From the NCBI RefSeq assembly GCF_023721755.1, contig NZ_JAMDLH010000003.1, positions 1-64,000 on the forward strand: a stretch of DNA of 64,000 nucleotides, given 5' to 3'. Under the pieces are notes generated by a model, which searched no databases, was not told where the DNA came from, and saw only the letters and a list, made by a program, of their open reading frames with translations. A program made the position numbers and the translations under genes. Origin of the DNA: Pleomorphomonas sp. NRK KF1. Its GTDB lineage: Bacteria; Pseudomonadota; Alphaproteobacteria; Rhizobiales; Pleomorphomonadaceae. Position 1 is the first letter of the stretch. Each line of letters opens with the position of its first letter. Of this stretch, positions 16,290 through 24,932 are shown piece after piece.

Positions 16290-18278
16290 TCAGGCGGCGG
16301 CCAGCTGTTCGGCGAAGGCGCCGACCTCTTGGTTGAGCTCCTCGGCGCGGCGGGCGAGGTCGTGGGCGAGGTTGGTCAGTCGGCCGGCCGACGTTCCCGT
16401 CAGGTCGACGGCGGCCGCCACTTCGCCGATGTTGTCGGTGACGGCTCCCGCGCCGGAAGCCGCCCGCTGGCAGTTGACGGCGATCTCACGGGTGGCGGCC
16501 CCCTGCTGTTCGACGGCAGCCGAGATGGTTTGGGTGATCTCGCCCAGCGACCGGACAGTGCTGACGATGCGGGAGATGGCATCGACGGAGGTCGATGTCT
16601 GCGTCTGGATCTCGACGATCTTCTGCGAGATGTCGGCGGTCGCCTTGGCGGTTTGCGAAGCGAGCTGCTTGACCTCGGACGCGACGACGGCAAACCCCTT
16701 GCCGGCTTCGCCGGCTCGCGCCGCCTCGATGGTGGCGTTGAGCGCCAGCAGATTGGTCTGTTCGGCGATCGCCGAGATCAGGCTGACGACATCGCCGATC
16801 TTCTCGGCGGCCAGCGACAAGGCGCTGATGCTCTGTTCGGAAAGAGTCGCATCGTCGGCCGCCGCGGCGGCAACGTCGGCCGACCTGCGCACCTGCCCGG
16901 CGATCTCGCCGATCGAGGCCGCCAGTTCTTCCGTGGCCGAGGCGACGGTGTTGACGTTGACCGACGCTTCCTCGGCGGCGGTGTTCACCACATCCGTCCG
17001 GTCGGCGGAATGGCGGGCATTTTCGGAAAGCCCTTCGGCGGCGGTGTTGACCTCGCCCGACGATGCGGTGAAGGCTCCGGCCAGCCCGGTCATCCGATCC
17101 GTGAAGGCCGAGACCAGCTCTATTCGACGGCTGGCGGCGCGGATCGCATCGGCGCTCTGGCTTTCCCGCTCGACCCGCATGCGCTCGGCTTCGGCTAGGC
17201 CGTCCCGGAAGACCGCGAAGCTCTTGGCCATGCTGCCGATCTCGTTGCCAAGACCGGCATAGGGGATCTCGACGTCGAAGCGCCCGGCCTCGATATCGCC
17301 CAGAACGCCGGTCAGGCGCGCCATCTGCCTTGAGATCGATCGCGTGACGACATAGGCGAGCACCCCGGCGATCGTCAGGATCACACCGATGATGGCGAGG
17401 TTGGCGTAGAGCGCCCAGTTGAGGCCGCTGATGCGGCTGCCGAGCAATGTGTCGATCTCATCCGCTGTCTGGTGCCAAAGCGCCAGCGTCTCGGTGCGCA
17501 GGGCGCCCTTGGCATCGGCAACTCCAACGTTGAGATCCTTGGGAAACTTTCCGGTGGCCAGAACCTGCACGGCCGGTCTGAGCTTGTCGGCGAACCCTGT
17601 TGCCGTCTTGGCGAGATTTTCCGCCTTGGTCATGAGATCCGCAGCCTTGGCATCGGTGATGCCGGCCATGCCGATCTGGAAATCGTAGGTGAGGGCGGCG
17701 GCGCTCTTGTCGATGTCGTGCAGCGCGCCGACGATCTCGATGCGCTGCTGCGGTGTGATGAAGCCCTTGGTGCGATCGGCGAGCGCGAAGAGATCGCCGA
17801 GATTGCTCGAGGCCATCAGCAGCGTCGGCATCTGCATGGTCGCCGCGTCGATCAGGTAATAGCTGGAGGCCTTCGGATCGAGCGTCAGTTCGGAGGTGTT
17901 GCGCACGACGTTGAGCAACTCCAGGCCGGTGACCTTGGCCTCGTTTCCGCGTCCCACCTCGGCGGCGGCGACGAAGTCTTTCGAGAGCTTGTCTGTGCCG
18001 TGCAGCCCGTCGTAGGCCGCCGTCCCCTCGGCATAGGCCTTGCGCAAATCGGCGACCGGCTGCGACATGGTGGCGCCGGGTGCCCGTTCCTCGACAAGCA
18101 ACGCTTCCCACAAGGCGAAGCCCAGCCGGTAATGCTCCATGCCTCGGATCTCGGCGGCTGTCTGTCGGCTCTGCTCTCGCGACTGCTCGAAGAACAACGT
18201 GCCGAAGGTGAGAACCGGAATGATCATGACGCCGCAGATCAGGGCAATGCGGGAAATAATGCGCAGACGATCGAACAT
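16290..18278 (-). CDS. methyl-accepting chemotaxis protein
   Basis: This 662-residue receptor has a membrane helix at residues 8-28, a long periplasmic region (about 30-300) that looks all-helical, a second membrane helix near 305-325, a HAMP domain ([28 protein letters not shown]), and a signalling domain whose hairpin tip reads [28 protein letters not shown]. No CheR-binding pentapeptide is visible at the C-terminus (EQLAAA). The start at 18278 ([10 protein letters not shown]) has GGAGG four bases upstream. The ligand is unknown; a neighbouring dicarboxylate locus makes organic acids one guess without direct support. Confidence 0.9.
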   Translation of the reverse strand: MFDRLRIISRIALICGVMIIPVLTFGTLFFEQSREQSRQTAAEIRGMEHYRLGFALWEALLVEERAPGATMSQPVADLRKAYAEGTAAYDGLHGTDKLSKDFVAAAEVGRGNEAKVTGLELLNVVRNTSELTLDPKASSYYLIDAATMQMPTLLMASSNLGDLFALADRTKGFITPQQRIEIVGALHDIDKSAAALTYDFQIGMAGITDAKAADLMTKAENLAKTATGFADKLRPAVQVLATGKFPKDLNVGVADAKGALRTETLALWHQTADEIDTLLGSRISGLNWALYANLAIIGVILTIAGVLAYVVTRSISRQMARLTGVLGDIEAGRFDVEIPYAGLGNEIGSMAKSFAVFRDGLAEAERMRVERESQSADAIRAASRRIELVSAFTDRMTGLAGAFTASSGEVNTAAEGLSENARHSADRTDVVNTAAEEASVNVNTVASATEELAASIGEIAGQVRRSADVAAAAADDATLSEQSISALSLAAEKIGDVVSLISAIAEQTNLLALNATIEAARAGEAGKGFAVVASEVKQLASQTAKATADISQKIVEIQTQTSTSVDAISRIVSTVRSLGEITQTISAAVEQQGAATREIAVNCQRAASGAGAVTDNIGEVAAAVDLTGTSAGRLTNLAHDLARRAEELNQEVGAFAEQLAAA

Positions 18279-18736
18279 GAGACCTCCGGCCAAAACTTCC
18301 AGAATGCGGGCCTTTGCCCGCCACCGGCGCGAGAACGTTCCGACGATGCGACCGACATCGTCGAATATCCGCCATGGCAAGTAGTCAAGCTGGACTATAA
18401 ATCCTGTCGTTTAGTTAAGCGATGAGTGAGACCGTTTCTGTTTTTTACGAATTCGTTCGATACATTTATCGTGACTGAAGCGCGCGTGTATTGTCGAAAA
18501 TAGCATTCGTGACTTCTCGGATTTACTGCGATGATGCCAAGGAGCGCGAATGCGCTGATCGCAGTCGGACCAAATCAACTCCAGCGAAGACGGGTACCGG
18601 CTTTGCACACTGAGTTTCGAAAAGGGGAGGATAGAGCAAGGAGCGAACCGGCGCTCGGACACGGTGTGGGGCAGTGCTATCGCGCAACGGCACAACCGCC
18701 ACGAGAACAACTTATGCCTATGAGTTGATTGTGCGA
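18279..18736. other. 458-base region without a convincing gene
   Basis: This stretch lies between the chemoreceptor start and the tRNA 3' end. It is locally AT-richer (18390-18520) than its surroundings. It should hold the chemoreceptor promoter on the minus strand; I see TTGACT near 18390 but no good minus-10 at standard spacing. A 65-codon plus-strand frame at 18531-18728 has no recognisable features. No intrinsic terminator for the tRNA is obvious. Confidence 0.5.
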
Positions 18737-18826
18737 TGGCGGAGAAGGAGGGATTCGAACCCTCGATAGGGTTGCCCCTATACACGCGTTCCAGGCGTGC
18801 GCCTTAAACCACTCGGCCACCTCTCC
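18737..18826 (-). tRNA. tRNA-Ser (anticodon GGA)
   Basis: The 90-base sequence folds as a class II tRNA. The acceptor arm is GGAGAGG pairing with CTTCTCC (one G-U), the D-arm has GTGGCCGAGTGG, the anticodon loop is CTGGAAC giving anticodon GGA, a long variable arm follows, and the T-arm has GGTTCGAATCC. The CCA end is encoded. GGA reads UCC and UCU serine codons. Confidence 0.97.
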
Positions 18827-18857
18827 ATACGGCCGGCGCCCCGGCTCGTGGCCGCGC

Positions 18858-18885
18858 ACTATAACGATGTTCGTTGCGAGCGCAA
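18858..18885 (-). promoter_or_regulatory. probable promoter of tRNA-Ser
   Basis: Reading the minus strand, TTGCGC (18885-18880) and TATAGT (18863-18858) are separated by 16 bases, and transcription would start about 25 bases before the mature tRNA 5' end. The minus-10 is a good match, the minus-35 moderate. Confidence 0.5.
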
Positions 18886-19060
18886 GAGGGTATGCGGCTC
18901 AATGAAGAAGTCCGTTTCGGACGCCTGAAGAATCCAGTTAACAGCCTGATTTCATGTACATTCACGTGACCGGTCGACTGGCGGGAAGCCACAGTGAACG
19001 CGCGGTTCGGCCTGATCGGCCATCATCATGCGTCATCGGCGGCGAATCCATCGGCGCCCG

Positions 19061-19612
19061 TCACGCCCACTGCCGGGAGGCCGGCGACGGCTCGCCGTCA
19101 ATGGCCTGCCGCACGCTATCGATGCGCCGCATCAGCTCGCCGGAGATCCGGGTTTGAAGGGCGTTGAGCACCGTCTCGGTCACGGCCCGCCGGTCGGCCT
19201 TGCGTTCGACCAGCGCCGGGTCGCGCAGCGGCCAGCGAAGTGTCGCGTATTCGGCGAGACGGGCGCAATCGGGTTCGGTCCAGGTGACGGTGGCCAGATC
19301 GACGACGATGTGCGGGCGAAGCCCGCCGGGCAGGGCGAAGATGGTCCACGTCTTTGGCTCCAGCCCGTCGGTCGGAATGGCCCGCTGACTGAGCGCCTGC
19401 TCGGCTTCTGGCAGGAGGGCGGTCGCCGGCCGGCTGCCGGCGCTGAAGGCGCGAATGCGCGTGTCGCCGCGCTGATTGAGCAGCGCTTCGGCCATCAGGC
19501 TGGTCGCACTGTTGGTTTCGCACAGAAACAGCACATCGACGGTCTGCATCCTGAACAAGCCCCTGCCGCTTGGAGGTGTCATCAACGCCATCGTTCCGTC
19601 TTTCTTCATCAT
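19061..19612 (-). CDS. low-molecular-weight phosphatase/ArsC-like protein with altered P-loop
   Basis: This 183-residue protein matches the low-molecular-weight protein tyrosine phosphatase and thioredoxin-type arsenate reductase fold: a first strand VDVLFLC, then NSATSLMAEALLN, AFSAGS, and a late WPLRDPALV carrying the presumed general acid Asp131. The catalytic loop should read C-X5-R-S/T; here it is Cys31-Glu-Thr-Asn-Ser-Ala-Thr37-Ser, so the invariant arginine is threonine. Normal phosphatase or reductase activity is therefore doubtful. Tandem ATGs at 19612 and 19609 are possible starts, and a shorter start at Met22 would remove a poorly conserved leader. It stands alone between the tRNA and a short region before sdhB. 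Confidence 0.7.
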   Translation of the reverse strand: MMKKDGTMALMTPPSGRGLFRMQTVDVLFLCETNSATSLMAEALLNQRGDTRIRAFSAGSRPATALLPEAEQALSQRAIPTDGLEPKTWTIFALPGGLRPHIVVDLATVTWTEPDCARLAEYATLRWPLRDPALVERKADRRAVTETVLNALQTRISGELMRRIDSVRQAIDGEPSPASRQWA

Positions 19613-19980
19613 GCTCCGGGGAAGCGCACGCCCTCAGGGCGCGATCAGTCCCACATTCCTCTGCGCCGCGCCGATGGATTCTCCATGACGTTTGCGAGAC
19701 AGGCCGATGACGCGCCTCTCGCAAAACTCGAATGCATAAAGCGCGCCACCCACTCACCTTCCCCGGACAAACGACCTAGACCAAAGTCTAAGGCCTTCAT
19801 CTTCAAGGCAGAATCGGCATGCCGCCAGTCGGACGTTGGCGAGGTATAGTCTCGAGGACGTGCCTTCAAGCCCCCCGAAGGGCGTAGCGCAAGCGGCGCT
19901 TGTCTTGGTCGGGCGTCATCGTCGGCGACCAGTCGGCGCCGGTCTGCTGGCTTTATGGGCAGTCAGCGGCAGCTATTCGG
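19613..19980. other. 368-base region without a convincing gene
   Basis: Only short frames without family features occur here. One visible element is the inverted repeat TAGACCAAAGTCTA at 19778-19791 (5-base arms, 4-base centre), which could be a regulator site. The region should include the promoter of the phosphatase-like gene. Confidence 0.4.
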
Positions 19981-20133
19981 TCAGGATGTCGGGGCTTCCA
20001 GAGAAGCGGTCGTTTCCACAACCGTGCTCATCGACGCGGCGCTTTTCACGGTGGCGTACTCGGCAAGGGCGGCGAGGGCCTGGGCAAAGATGGTGGCGAA
20101 GACGAGGCTGACGAGGAGTTTCCGGGCGAACAT
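19981..20133 (-). CDS. possible 50-residue membrane or exported peptide
   Basis: A start at 20131-20133 with GGAAG eight bases upstream gives MFARKLLVSLVFATIFAQAL followed by ALAEYATVKSAASMSTVVETTASLEAPTS. The pattern is a short positive N-terminus, one hydrophobic helix with a possible signal cleavage site (ALA-EY) and a polar threonine/serine-rich tail. It resembles small exported proteins but I recognise no family. It lies downstream of sdhB beyond the terminator at 20264-20302, so it would need its own promoter. Existence is uncertain. Confidence 0.3.
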   Translation of the reverse strand: MFARKLLVSLVFATIFAQALAALAEYATVKSAASMSTVVETTASLEAPTS

Positions 20134-20263
20134 TTCTTTGGCTTCCAGCAGCGCCGGCGAGCCCGGTGCAGGCTGGGATATAAGCCGTGGGAAGCAGCCC
20201 TTATTGAGGTGGAAAAAGGACGGAAGCAGGTCACAGGCGCGGTGTTGTCGCGGCGAGGCGCGC

Positions 20264-20302
20264 AAAAAAGGCGGCACCGAATCACGTTGGGCCGCCTTTT
20301 TT
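20264..20302 (-). terminator. bidirectional-looking intrinsic terminator after sdhB
   Basis: AAAAAAGGCGGC (20264-20275) and GCCGCCTTTTTT (20291-20302) form a GC stem with complementary A and T runs. It lies 22 bases after the sdhB stop on the minus strand and ends the sdhCDAB transcript. The flanking A/T tracts allow it to work in both directions. Confidence 0.9.
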
Positions 20303-20323
20303 GTCCGAAGGGGGAAATGACCG

Positions 20324-21103
20324 TCAGATCTGCCGCTCGACCATCATCTTCTTGATCTCGGCAATCGCCTTGGCCGGGTTGAGACCTTTCGGACAGGTCT
20401 GGGCGCAGTTCATGATCGTGTGGCAGCGATAGAGGCGGAACGGATCCTCGAGATTGTCGAGCCGCTCGCCGGTCGCCTCGTCGCGGCTGTCGATCAGCCA
20501 GCGATAGGCCTGCAGCAGGATCGCCGGGCCGAGGTAGCGATCACCATTCCACCAGTAGCTCGGGCAGGACGTCGAACAGCAGGCGCAGAGAATGCACTCG
20601 TAGAGGCCGTCGAGCTTCTGGCGGTCGTCATGGCTCTGCAGCCACTCGGTCTCCGGCGTGGGCGAAGAGGTGTGCAGCCACGGCTCGATCGACTTGTGCT
20701 GAGCATAGAAGTGCGTGAGGTCCGGCACGAGGTCCTTCACCACGTTCATGTGCGGCAGCGGGTAGACCTTGATGGGGCCGGAGATCTCGTCCATGCCCTT
20801 GGTGCAGGCCAGCGTGTTCATGCCGTCGATGTTCATGGCGCAGGAGCCACAGATGCCCTCGCGGCAGGAGCGGCGCAGCGCCAGCGTCGGATCGACCTTG
20901 TTCTTGATCCACAGGAGCGCGTCGAGCACCATCGGCCCACAATCGTCGACATCGACGAAGAAGGTATCGAGCCGCGGATTGCGCCCGTCCTCGGGGTCCC
21001 AGCGGTAGATGCGGAACTCGCGGACGCGCGTCGCGCCCTCAGGCTTCGGCCAGACCTTGCCGGCCTTGATCTTCGAGTTCTTCGGCAGCGTGAGCTGAAC
21101 CAT
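20324..21103 (-). CDS. sdhB: succinate dehydrogenase iron-sulfur subunit
   Basis: This 259-residue subunit carries the three Fe-S centres that pass electrons from FAD to ubiquinone in complex II. The 2Fe-2S ligands are in [18 protein letters not shown], and the two ferredoxin-type sites in [17 protein letters not shown] and [21 protein letters not shown]. The C-terminus KMMVERQI is typical of alphaproteobacterial SdhB. It is the last gene of sdhCDAB, 60 bases after sdhA, and is followed by a strong terminator. Confidence 0.97.
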   Translation of the reverse strand: MVQLTLPKNSKIKAGKVWPKPEGATRVREFRIYRWDPEDGRNPRLDTFFVDVDDCGPMVLDALLWIKNKVDPTLALRRSCREGICGSCAMNIDGMNTLACTKGMDEISGPIKVYPLPHMNVVKDLVPDLTHFYAQHKSIEPWLHTSSPTPETEWLQSHDDRQKLDGLYECILCACCSTSCPSYWWNGDRYLGPAILLQAYRWLIDSRDEATGERLDNLEDPFRLYRCHTIMNCAQTCPKGLNPAKAIAEIKKMMVERQI

Positions 21104-21163
21104 GGACTTGTTTCCTCGAAACTTTCGTTGGCCGATCGACGTTGAAGTCGAGGCGGTTGGCGC

Positions 21164-23005
21164 TCAGTACACGCGCGCCTTCGGCTGGATGTACTCGATC
21201 TCGGAGGTCATCGTGTAGGCGTGCACCGGCCGGTAATCGAGGCCGACGCTACGGGCGCCCGGGTCGATCGAGGCCAACGTGTGCTTCATCCACTCGCTGT
21301 CGTCGCGGTTGGGGTAGTCCTCGCGGGCATGCGCGCCCCGGCTTTCCTTGCGGTTGGCGGCGCCTTCCATGGTGACCACGGCTTGCAGAATCAGGTTCTC
21401 GTATTCGAGCGCCTCGGTGAGATCGGTGTTCCAGATCAGCGAGCGGTCGGTGGTCTTGAGGTCGTCGCCTGCCGCCCAGCAATCGTGGATCAGCTTGACG
21501 CCTTCTTCCAAAACCTCCCCGGTGCGGAACACGGCGCAGTTGGACTGCATGGTCTTCTGCATCGACAGCCGGAGTTCGGCGGTCGGCGTCGAGCCGGAAG
21601 CATGGCGCACGCGGTCGAGCCGCTCCAGGGCATAGAGACCGGCGTCCTTGGGCAGGTCGGCGATGCGGCCGCCCTTGTCGATGGTCTCGGCGCAGCGGTG
21701 GCCGACGGCGCGGCCGAACACCACGAGGTCGATCAGCGAGTTGGAGCCGAGGCGGTTGGCGCCGTGCACCGACACGCAGGCGGCCTCGCCGACGGCCATC
21801 AGGCCCGGCACGATCCGGTCGGGATCGCCGTCGATCTTGGCCAGCACCTCGCCATGATAGTTCGTGGGGATGCCGCCCATGTTGTAGTGGACGGTCGGCA
21901 GCACGGGGATCGGCTCGCGCGTCACGTCGACGCCCGCGAAGATCTTGGCGCTTTCCGAGATGCCCGGCAGGCGCTCGGCCAGGATCGCCGGATCGAGATG
22001 ATCGAGGTGGAGGTAGATGTGGTCCTTGAGCTTGCCGACGCCACGCCCCTCGCGGATCTCCATGGTCATGGAGCGGGAGACGACGTCGCGGCTGGCGAGA
22101 TCCTTGGCCGACGGCGCGTAGCGCTCCATGAAGCGCTCACCCTCGGAGTTGGTTAGATAGCCGCCTTCGCCGCGCGAGCCCTCGGTGATCAGGCAGCCGG
22201 CCCCGTAGATGCCGGTGGGGTGGAACTGCACGAACTCCATGTCCTGCAACGCGAGGCCGGCGCGCAGCACCATGGCATTGCCATCGCCGGTGCAGGTATG
22301 GGCCGAGGTGCAGGAGAAATAGGCGCGGCCGTAGCCGCCGGTCGCCAGCACTGTCTTGTGGGCGCGGAAGCGGTGGATCGAGCCGGTCTCCATGTCGAGC
22401 GCGACCACGCCCCGGCAGGCCCCGTTCTCCATGATCAGGTCGATGGCGAAGTACTCGATGAAGAACTCGGCCGAATGCCGGAGCGCCTGACCGTACATGG
22501 TGTGCAGCATGGCGTGGCCGGTGCGGTCGGCGGCGGCGCAGGTGCGCTGGGCGATGCCTTCGCCGAAGTTGGTGGTCATGCCGCCGAACGGCCGCTGGTA
22601 GATCTTGCCTTCCTCGGTGCGGGAGAAGGGCACGCCCCAGTGCTCGAGCTCGTAGACGGCGGCCGGCGCGTTGCGCACCAGATACTCGATGGCGTCCTGA
22701 TCGCCCAGCCAGTCCGACCCCTTGACGGTGTCGTACATGTGCCAGCGCCAGTCGTCCGGCCCCATGTTGCCGAGCGAGGCGGCGACGCCGCCCTGGGCGG
22801 CGACGGTATGCGAGCGGGTGGGAAACACCTTGGTGATGCAGGCGGTGGAAAGGCCCGCCTCCGAGGCGCCGACCACGGCCCTGAGGCCGGCGCCGCCGGC
22901 GCCCACCACCACCACGTCGAAGGTATGGTCGATGAACTGATAGGCGCGGCCGCCAACATTGAAGGCGGTCTGCTTGCCGCCGGCATTCTCTGAGGCAACG
23001 GCCAT
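21164..23005 (-). CDS. sdhA: succinate dehydrogenase flavoprotein subunit
   Basis: This 613-residue catalytic subunit oxidises succinate to fumarate. It has the Rossmann motif [20 protein letters not shown], the covalent FAD histidine in SHTVAAQGG, the active-site region [21 protein letters not shown], and the late [17 protein letters not shown]. The start at 23003-23005 ([11 protein letters not shown]) has GGAG eight bases upstream; the frame extends further 5' only into sdhD. It lies three bases after sdhD. The encoded enzyme feeds fumarate to the tricarboxylic acid cycle. Confidence 0.97.
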   Translation of the reverse strand: MAVASENAGGKQTAFNVGGRAYQFIDHTFDVVVVGAGGAGLRAVVGASEAGLSTACITKVFPTRSHTVAAQGGVAASLGNMGPDDWRWHMYDTVKGSDWLGDQDAIEYLVRNAPAAVYELEHWGVPFSRTEEGKIYQRPFGGMTTNFGEGIAQRTCAAADRTGHAMLHTMYGQALRHSAEFFIEYFAIDLIMENGACRGVVALDMETGSIHRFRAHKTVLATGGYGRAYFSCTSAHTCTGDGNAMVLRAGLALQDMEFVQFHPTGIYGAGCLITEGSRGEGGYLTNSEGERFMERYAPSAKDLASRDVVSRSMTMEIREGRGVGKLKDHIYLHLDHLDPAILAERLPGISESAKIFAGVDVTREPIPVLPTVHYNMGGIPTNYHGEVLAKIDGDPDRIVPGLMAVGEAACVSVHGANRLGSNSLIDLVVFGRAVGHRCAETIDKGGRIADLPKDAGLYALERLDRVRHASGSTPTAELRLSMQKTMQSNCAVFRTGEVLEEGVKLIHDCWAAGDDLKTTDRSLIWNTDLTEALEYENLILQAVVTMEGAANRKESRGAHAREDYPNRDDSEWMKHTLASIDPGARSVGLDYRPVHAYTMTSEIEYIQPKARVY

Positions 23006-23007
23006 GA

Positions 23008-23400
23008 TCAGGCTCCGAAGGTGATCTTGATGAGCGCCACGGCCGAGGCAATGCCGACCAGCGCCGAGAAGAAGGAATTGGCCATCAGCGTCAGGACTCG
23101 CAGCAGCGGCTGGTTGACGTAGTCTTCGATGATCACCTGCATGCCGATCTTCATGTGCCAGACGCTGACGCCGAGGAAGGCGAGCATCAGAACGGCGACG
23201 AAGGGATTGCCGAGCGTGGCCATCACCGCGGCATAGTCGTCGCCCTGAAGCTTGACGAGCAGCACGACGTAGACGAGCGACAACAGGAGCGCGGCGACGC
23301 CGGTCACCCGTTGCTGCCAGAAATGCGTCGTGCCCGACTTGCCCGAGCCGAAGCCGCGAGCGTGCTTCAGCGACGTCTGAAAGCGGAAGGACTTGCTCAT
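23008..23400 (-). CDS. sdhD: succinate dehydrogenase membrane anchor subunit
   Basis: This 130-residue protein has three hydrophobic helices (about residues 30-52, 62-82, 100-125) and the family segment [19 protein letters not shown] near the N-terminus. [14 protein letters not shown] in helix two holds the candidate haem-ligand histidine. The start at 23398-23400 gives MSKSFRFQ. It follows sdhC by eight bases and anchors SdhAB to the inner membrane with SdhC. Confidence 0.92.
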   Translation of the reverse strand: MSKSFRFQTSLKHARGFGSGKSGTTHFWQQRVTGVAALLLSLVYVVLLVKLQGDDYAAVMATLGNPFVAVLMLAFLGVSVWHMKIGMQVIIEDYVNQPLLRVLTLMANSFFSALVGIASAVALIKITFGA

Positions 23401-23408
23401 GGCGAACC

Positions 23409-23807
23409 TCAGGCGAAGATGAAGGCAGCGATGGCGACGACACCCGTCAGCACTACGCCGGCCACGAGATTGAAGAGGGCCAGCCGATCGGCGGTCTTGG
23501 GATCGAAGCCATAGCCGAGATCCCAGATGAAATGACGGATGCCGCCTATGGCGTGGTGGATCAGCGACCAGACGAGACCCAGGAGGATCAGTCGGCCGAT
23601 CCAACTCTGATAGACGCCGTCGACTTGGGCGAACCACTCCGGCCCGCTCGCGGCCGCCACCAGCCAGACGGCGACGAACACCGTGCCGACATAAAGGAAG
23701 CCGCCGGTAATGCGGTGGACGATCGACATCGCCATGGTCAGGATGAAGCGGAAGACCTGCAGGTGCGGCGAGAGCGGGCGGGAAGCCGCCAGGCGGGCGT
23801 CGGCCAT
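23409..23807 (-). CDS. sdhC: succinate dehydrogenase cytochrome b556 subunit
   Basis: This 132-residue membrane subunit shows the SdhC signature [27 protein letters not shown] and the haem-ligand region [19 protein letters not shown], with three predicted membrane helices. I start it at 23805-23807 ([11 protein letters not shown]), with GAGGGA upstream, instead of two earlier in-frame ATGs that would add a non-conserved leader. It is the first gene of sdhCDAB. A 30-bp perfect palindrome lies 51 bases upstream of the start. Confidence 0.93.
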   Translation of the reverse strand: MADARLAASRPLSPHLQVFRFILTMAMSIVHRITGGFLYVGTVFVAVWLVAAASGPEWFAQVDGVYQSWIGRLILLGLVWSLIHHAIGGIRHFIWDLGYGFDPKTADRLALFNLVAGVVLTGVVAIAAFIFA

Positions 23808-24140
23808 CGGATGATGTTCCCTCATGAGGCGGGAGACGAACGCTCCCTTTGGCATGCTTGCTTGACGTTGACGTCAACGTCAAGCAACAGAAAAAGCCTG
23901 AGTCGTAAGTACCTTCTCGGAGGTGGGCCGTCAAAGCCAAATCGCCGGGGACCCGATGCAAAACGATACAGATCCAGGCCAATCGAACGTCATCACGTCT
24001 GGATTTTCCCGAAATTGCGGCAAAGTCCGAGAGTATGTGGCCTCGCCCCGTCCGTGAAACGGCGAAACGAACTACGTGTAAATACGACTAAATGCCTACA
24101 TCCTCATGGATATGGCGGCGCTGTTCTGAGTTGGCGTGAC
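23808..24140. other. 333-base intergenic region upstream of sdhCDAB
   Basis: No gene is seen. On the minus strand TTGACG (23934-23929) and TACTTA (23911-23906), 17 bases apart, form a weak candidate sdh promoter. The palindrome at 23858-23887 is annotated separately. A short repeat ATCCAG/CTGGAT around 23970-24005 is too weak to call a terminator for the neighbouring hydrolase operon, which is also on the minus strand and ends at 24141. Confidence 0.45.
23858..23887. repeat. 30-bp perfect palindrome upstream of sdhC
   Basis: The half-site TTGCTTGACGTTGAC is followed immediately by its exact reverse complement. Inside are tandem TTGACG units facing TCAACG units. The length and perfect symmetry point to a binding site for a dimeric or tetrameric regulator. 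With no loop it is a poor RNA hairpin. The core has the TTGACGT/ACGTCAA look of some MerR-family (LiuR-like) operators; that link is only a suggestion. Confidence 0.6.
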
Positions 24141-24932
24141 TCAGGTGGCCGGAGCGGAGGCTGTTCCGCCGAGGTCGAGCCAGTCGATGGCGGCCAGAAG
24201 TTCGGACTGGTAGTCCCCGCCTTCGAGGCAGTGCGACGCCTCCGGCAACAGCCGGTAGAAGGGCGGCTTGGGTAGCCTCGTTACGAGCTCTTCGACGTTT
24301 TCGGGCGGCGCCACGATGTCCTTGCCGCCGGCAAACACTGCCACCGGCAGTTTCAGAAGGTCGATCGAGGTGAAAATGTCATGGCGGGGCCACTCGTCGA
24401 GTGCGCGTGGAACCTCGCGCTTGAGGTTGGCGATGCCGTTCGGGTGGTACTTCTCGCGCGCTTCGATCTGGCGGACCCCGGAGGTGAAGGGCGACACGAG
24501 CAGCAAATGGGAGGTATGCCGAGCGTGTTCATGCGCGGCGAGACGCGCGACTGCATAGGCGCCCATGGAATGACCGCAGAGGGCGAGGTGGTCGCCGCCG
24601 CTCCAGCCTATGGCGGCCGCGTTGCTCATCGTCCAGTCGATGGTACGCAGCACGTCGCGAACGTGGTTCTCAAGCAGAAAGTCGGCCTCGCTGCCGGCGC
24701 TGTCGTTCCAGGCCGAGGCGCAGCAGTTGGGGGAGACGACGACGTAGCCGCGCGCGCGGTAGGCATCGACCAGCTTCAGCATGTGCGGCGCCTGCGCGGC
24801 GCCGTTGCGACCGTGCGCCGTGACGGCGAGGCGACCAGAGGGGGCCTCGGTCCGCCAGAGCTCGATGCTCATGCGGGCATCGGCGGCATCCGGATCGTCG
24901 GAAGCTCCGATGGTGATGACGTCGGGCGTCAT
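24141..24932 (-). CDS. alpha/beta hydrolase
   Basis: This 263-residue protein has the alpha/beta-hydrolase fold: the nucleophile elbow GHSMG near residue 125, an acid in FAGGKDIVAPPENV, and the catalytic His in EASHCLEGGDY. The early TAHGRNGAAQ segment supplies the oxyanion-hole region. No signal peptide is seen, so it should act in the cytoplasm. Its start overlaps the stop of the GH144-type gene by four bases. In this operon it might remove ester groups from imported glucans, such as acetyl or succinyl substituents, but the substrate is unknown. Confidence 0.8.
   Translation of the reverse strand: MTPDVITIGASDDPDAADARMSIELWRTEAPSGRLAVTAHGRNGAAQAPHMLKLVDAYRARGYVVVSPNCCASAWNDSAGSEADFLLENHVRDVLRTIDWTMSNAAAIGWSGGDHLALCGHSMGAYAVARLAAHEHARHTSHLLLVSPFTSGVRQIEAREKYHPNGIANLKREVPRALDEWPRHDIFTSIDLLKLPVAVFAGGKDIVAPPENVEELVTRLPKPPFYRLLPEASHCLEGGDYQSELLAAIDWLDLGGTASAPAT

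Noticed and set aside
16278-16292. CCTGAC-AC-GTCAGG hairpin between the convergent fumarase and chemoreceptor genes as a terminator
   Set aside because: The stem is only six pairs, has no T-run, and overlaps the chemoreceptor stop codon. Too weak to call.
18531-18728. 65-codon plus-strand frame next to the tRNA
   Set aside because: No ribosome site of note beyond a short GGAG-like run inside the frame, no family feature and an Arg/Pro-rich composition typical of chance frames.
18737-18826. tRNA-Ser as a mobile-element integration site
   Set aside because: I looked for an integrase gene or a duplicated tRNA end nearby. None is present, and neighbouring genes look like core chromosome.
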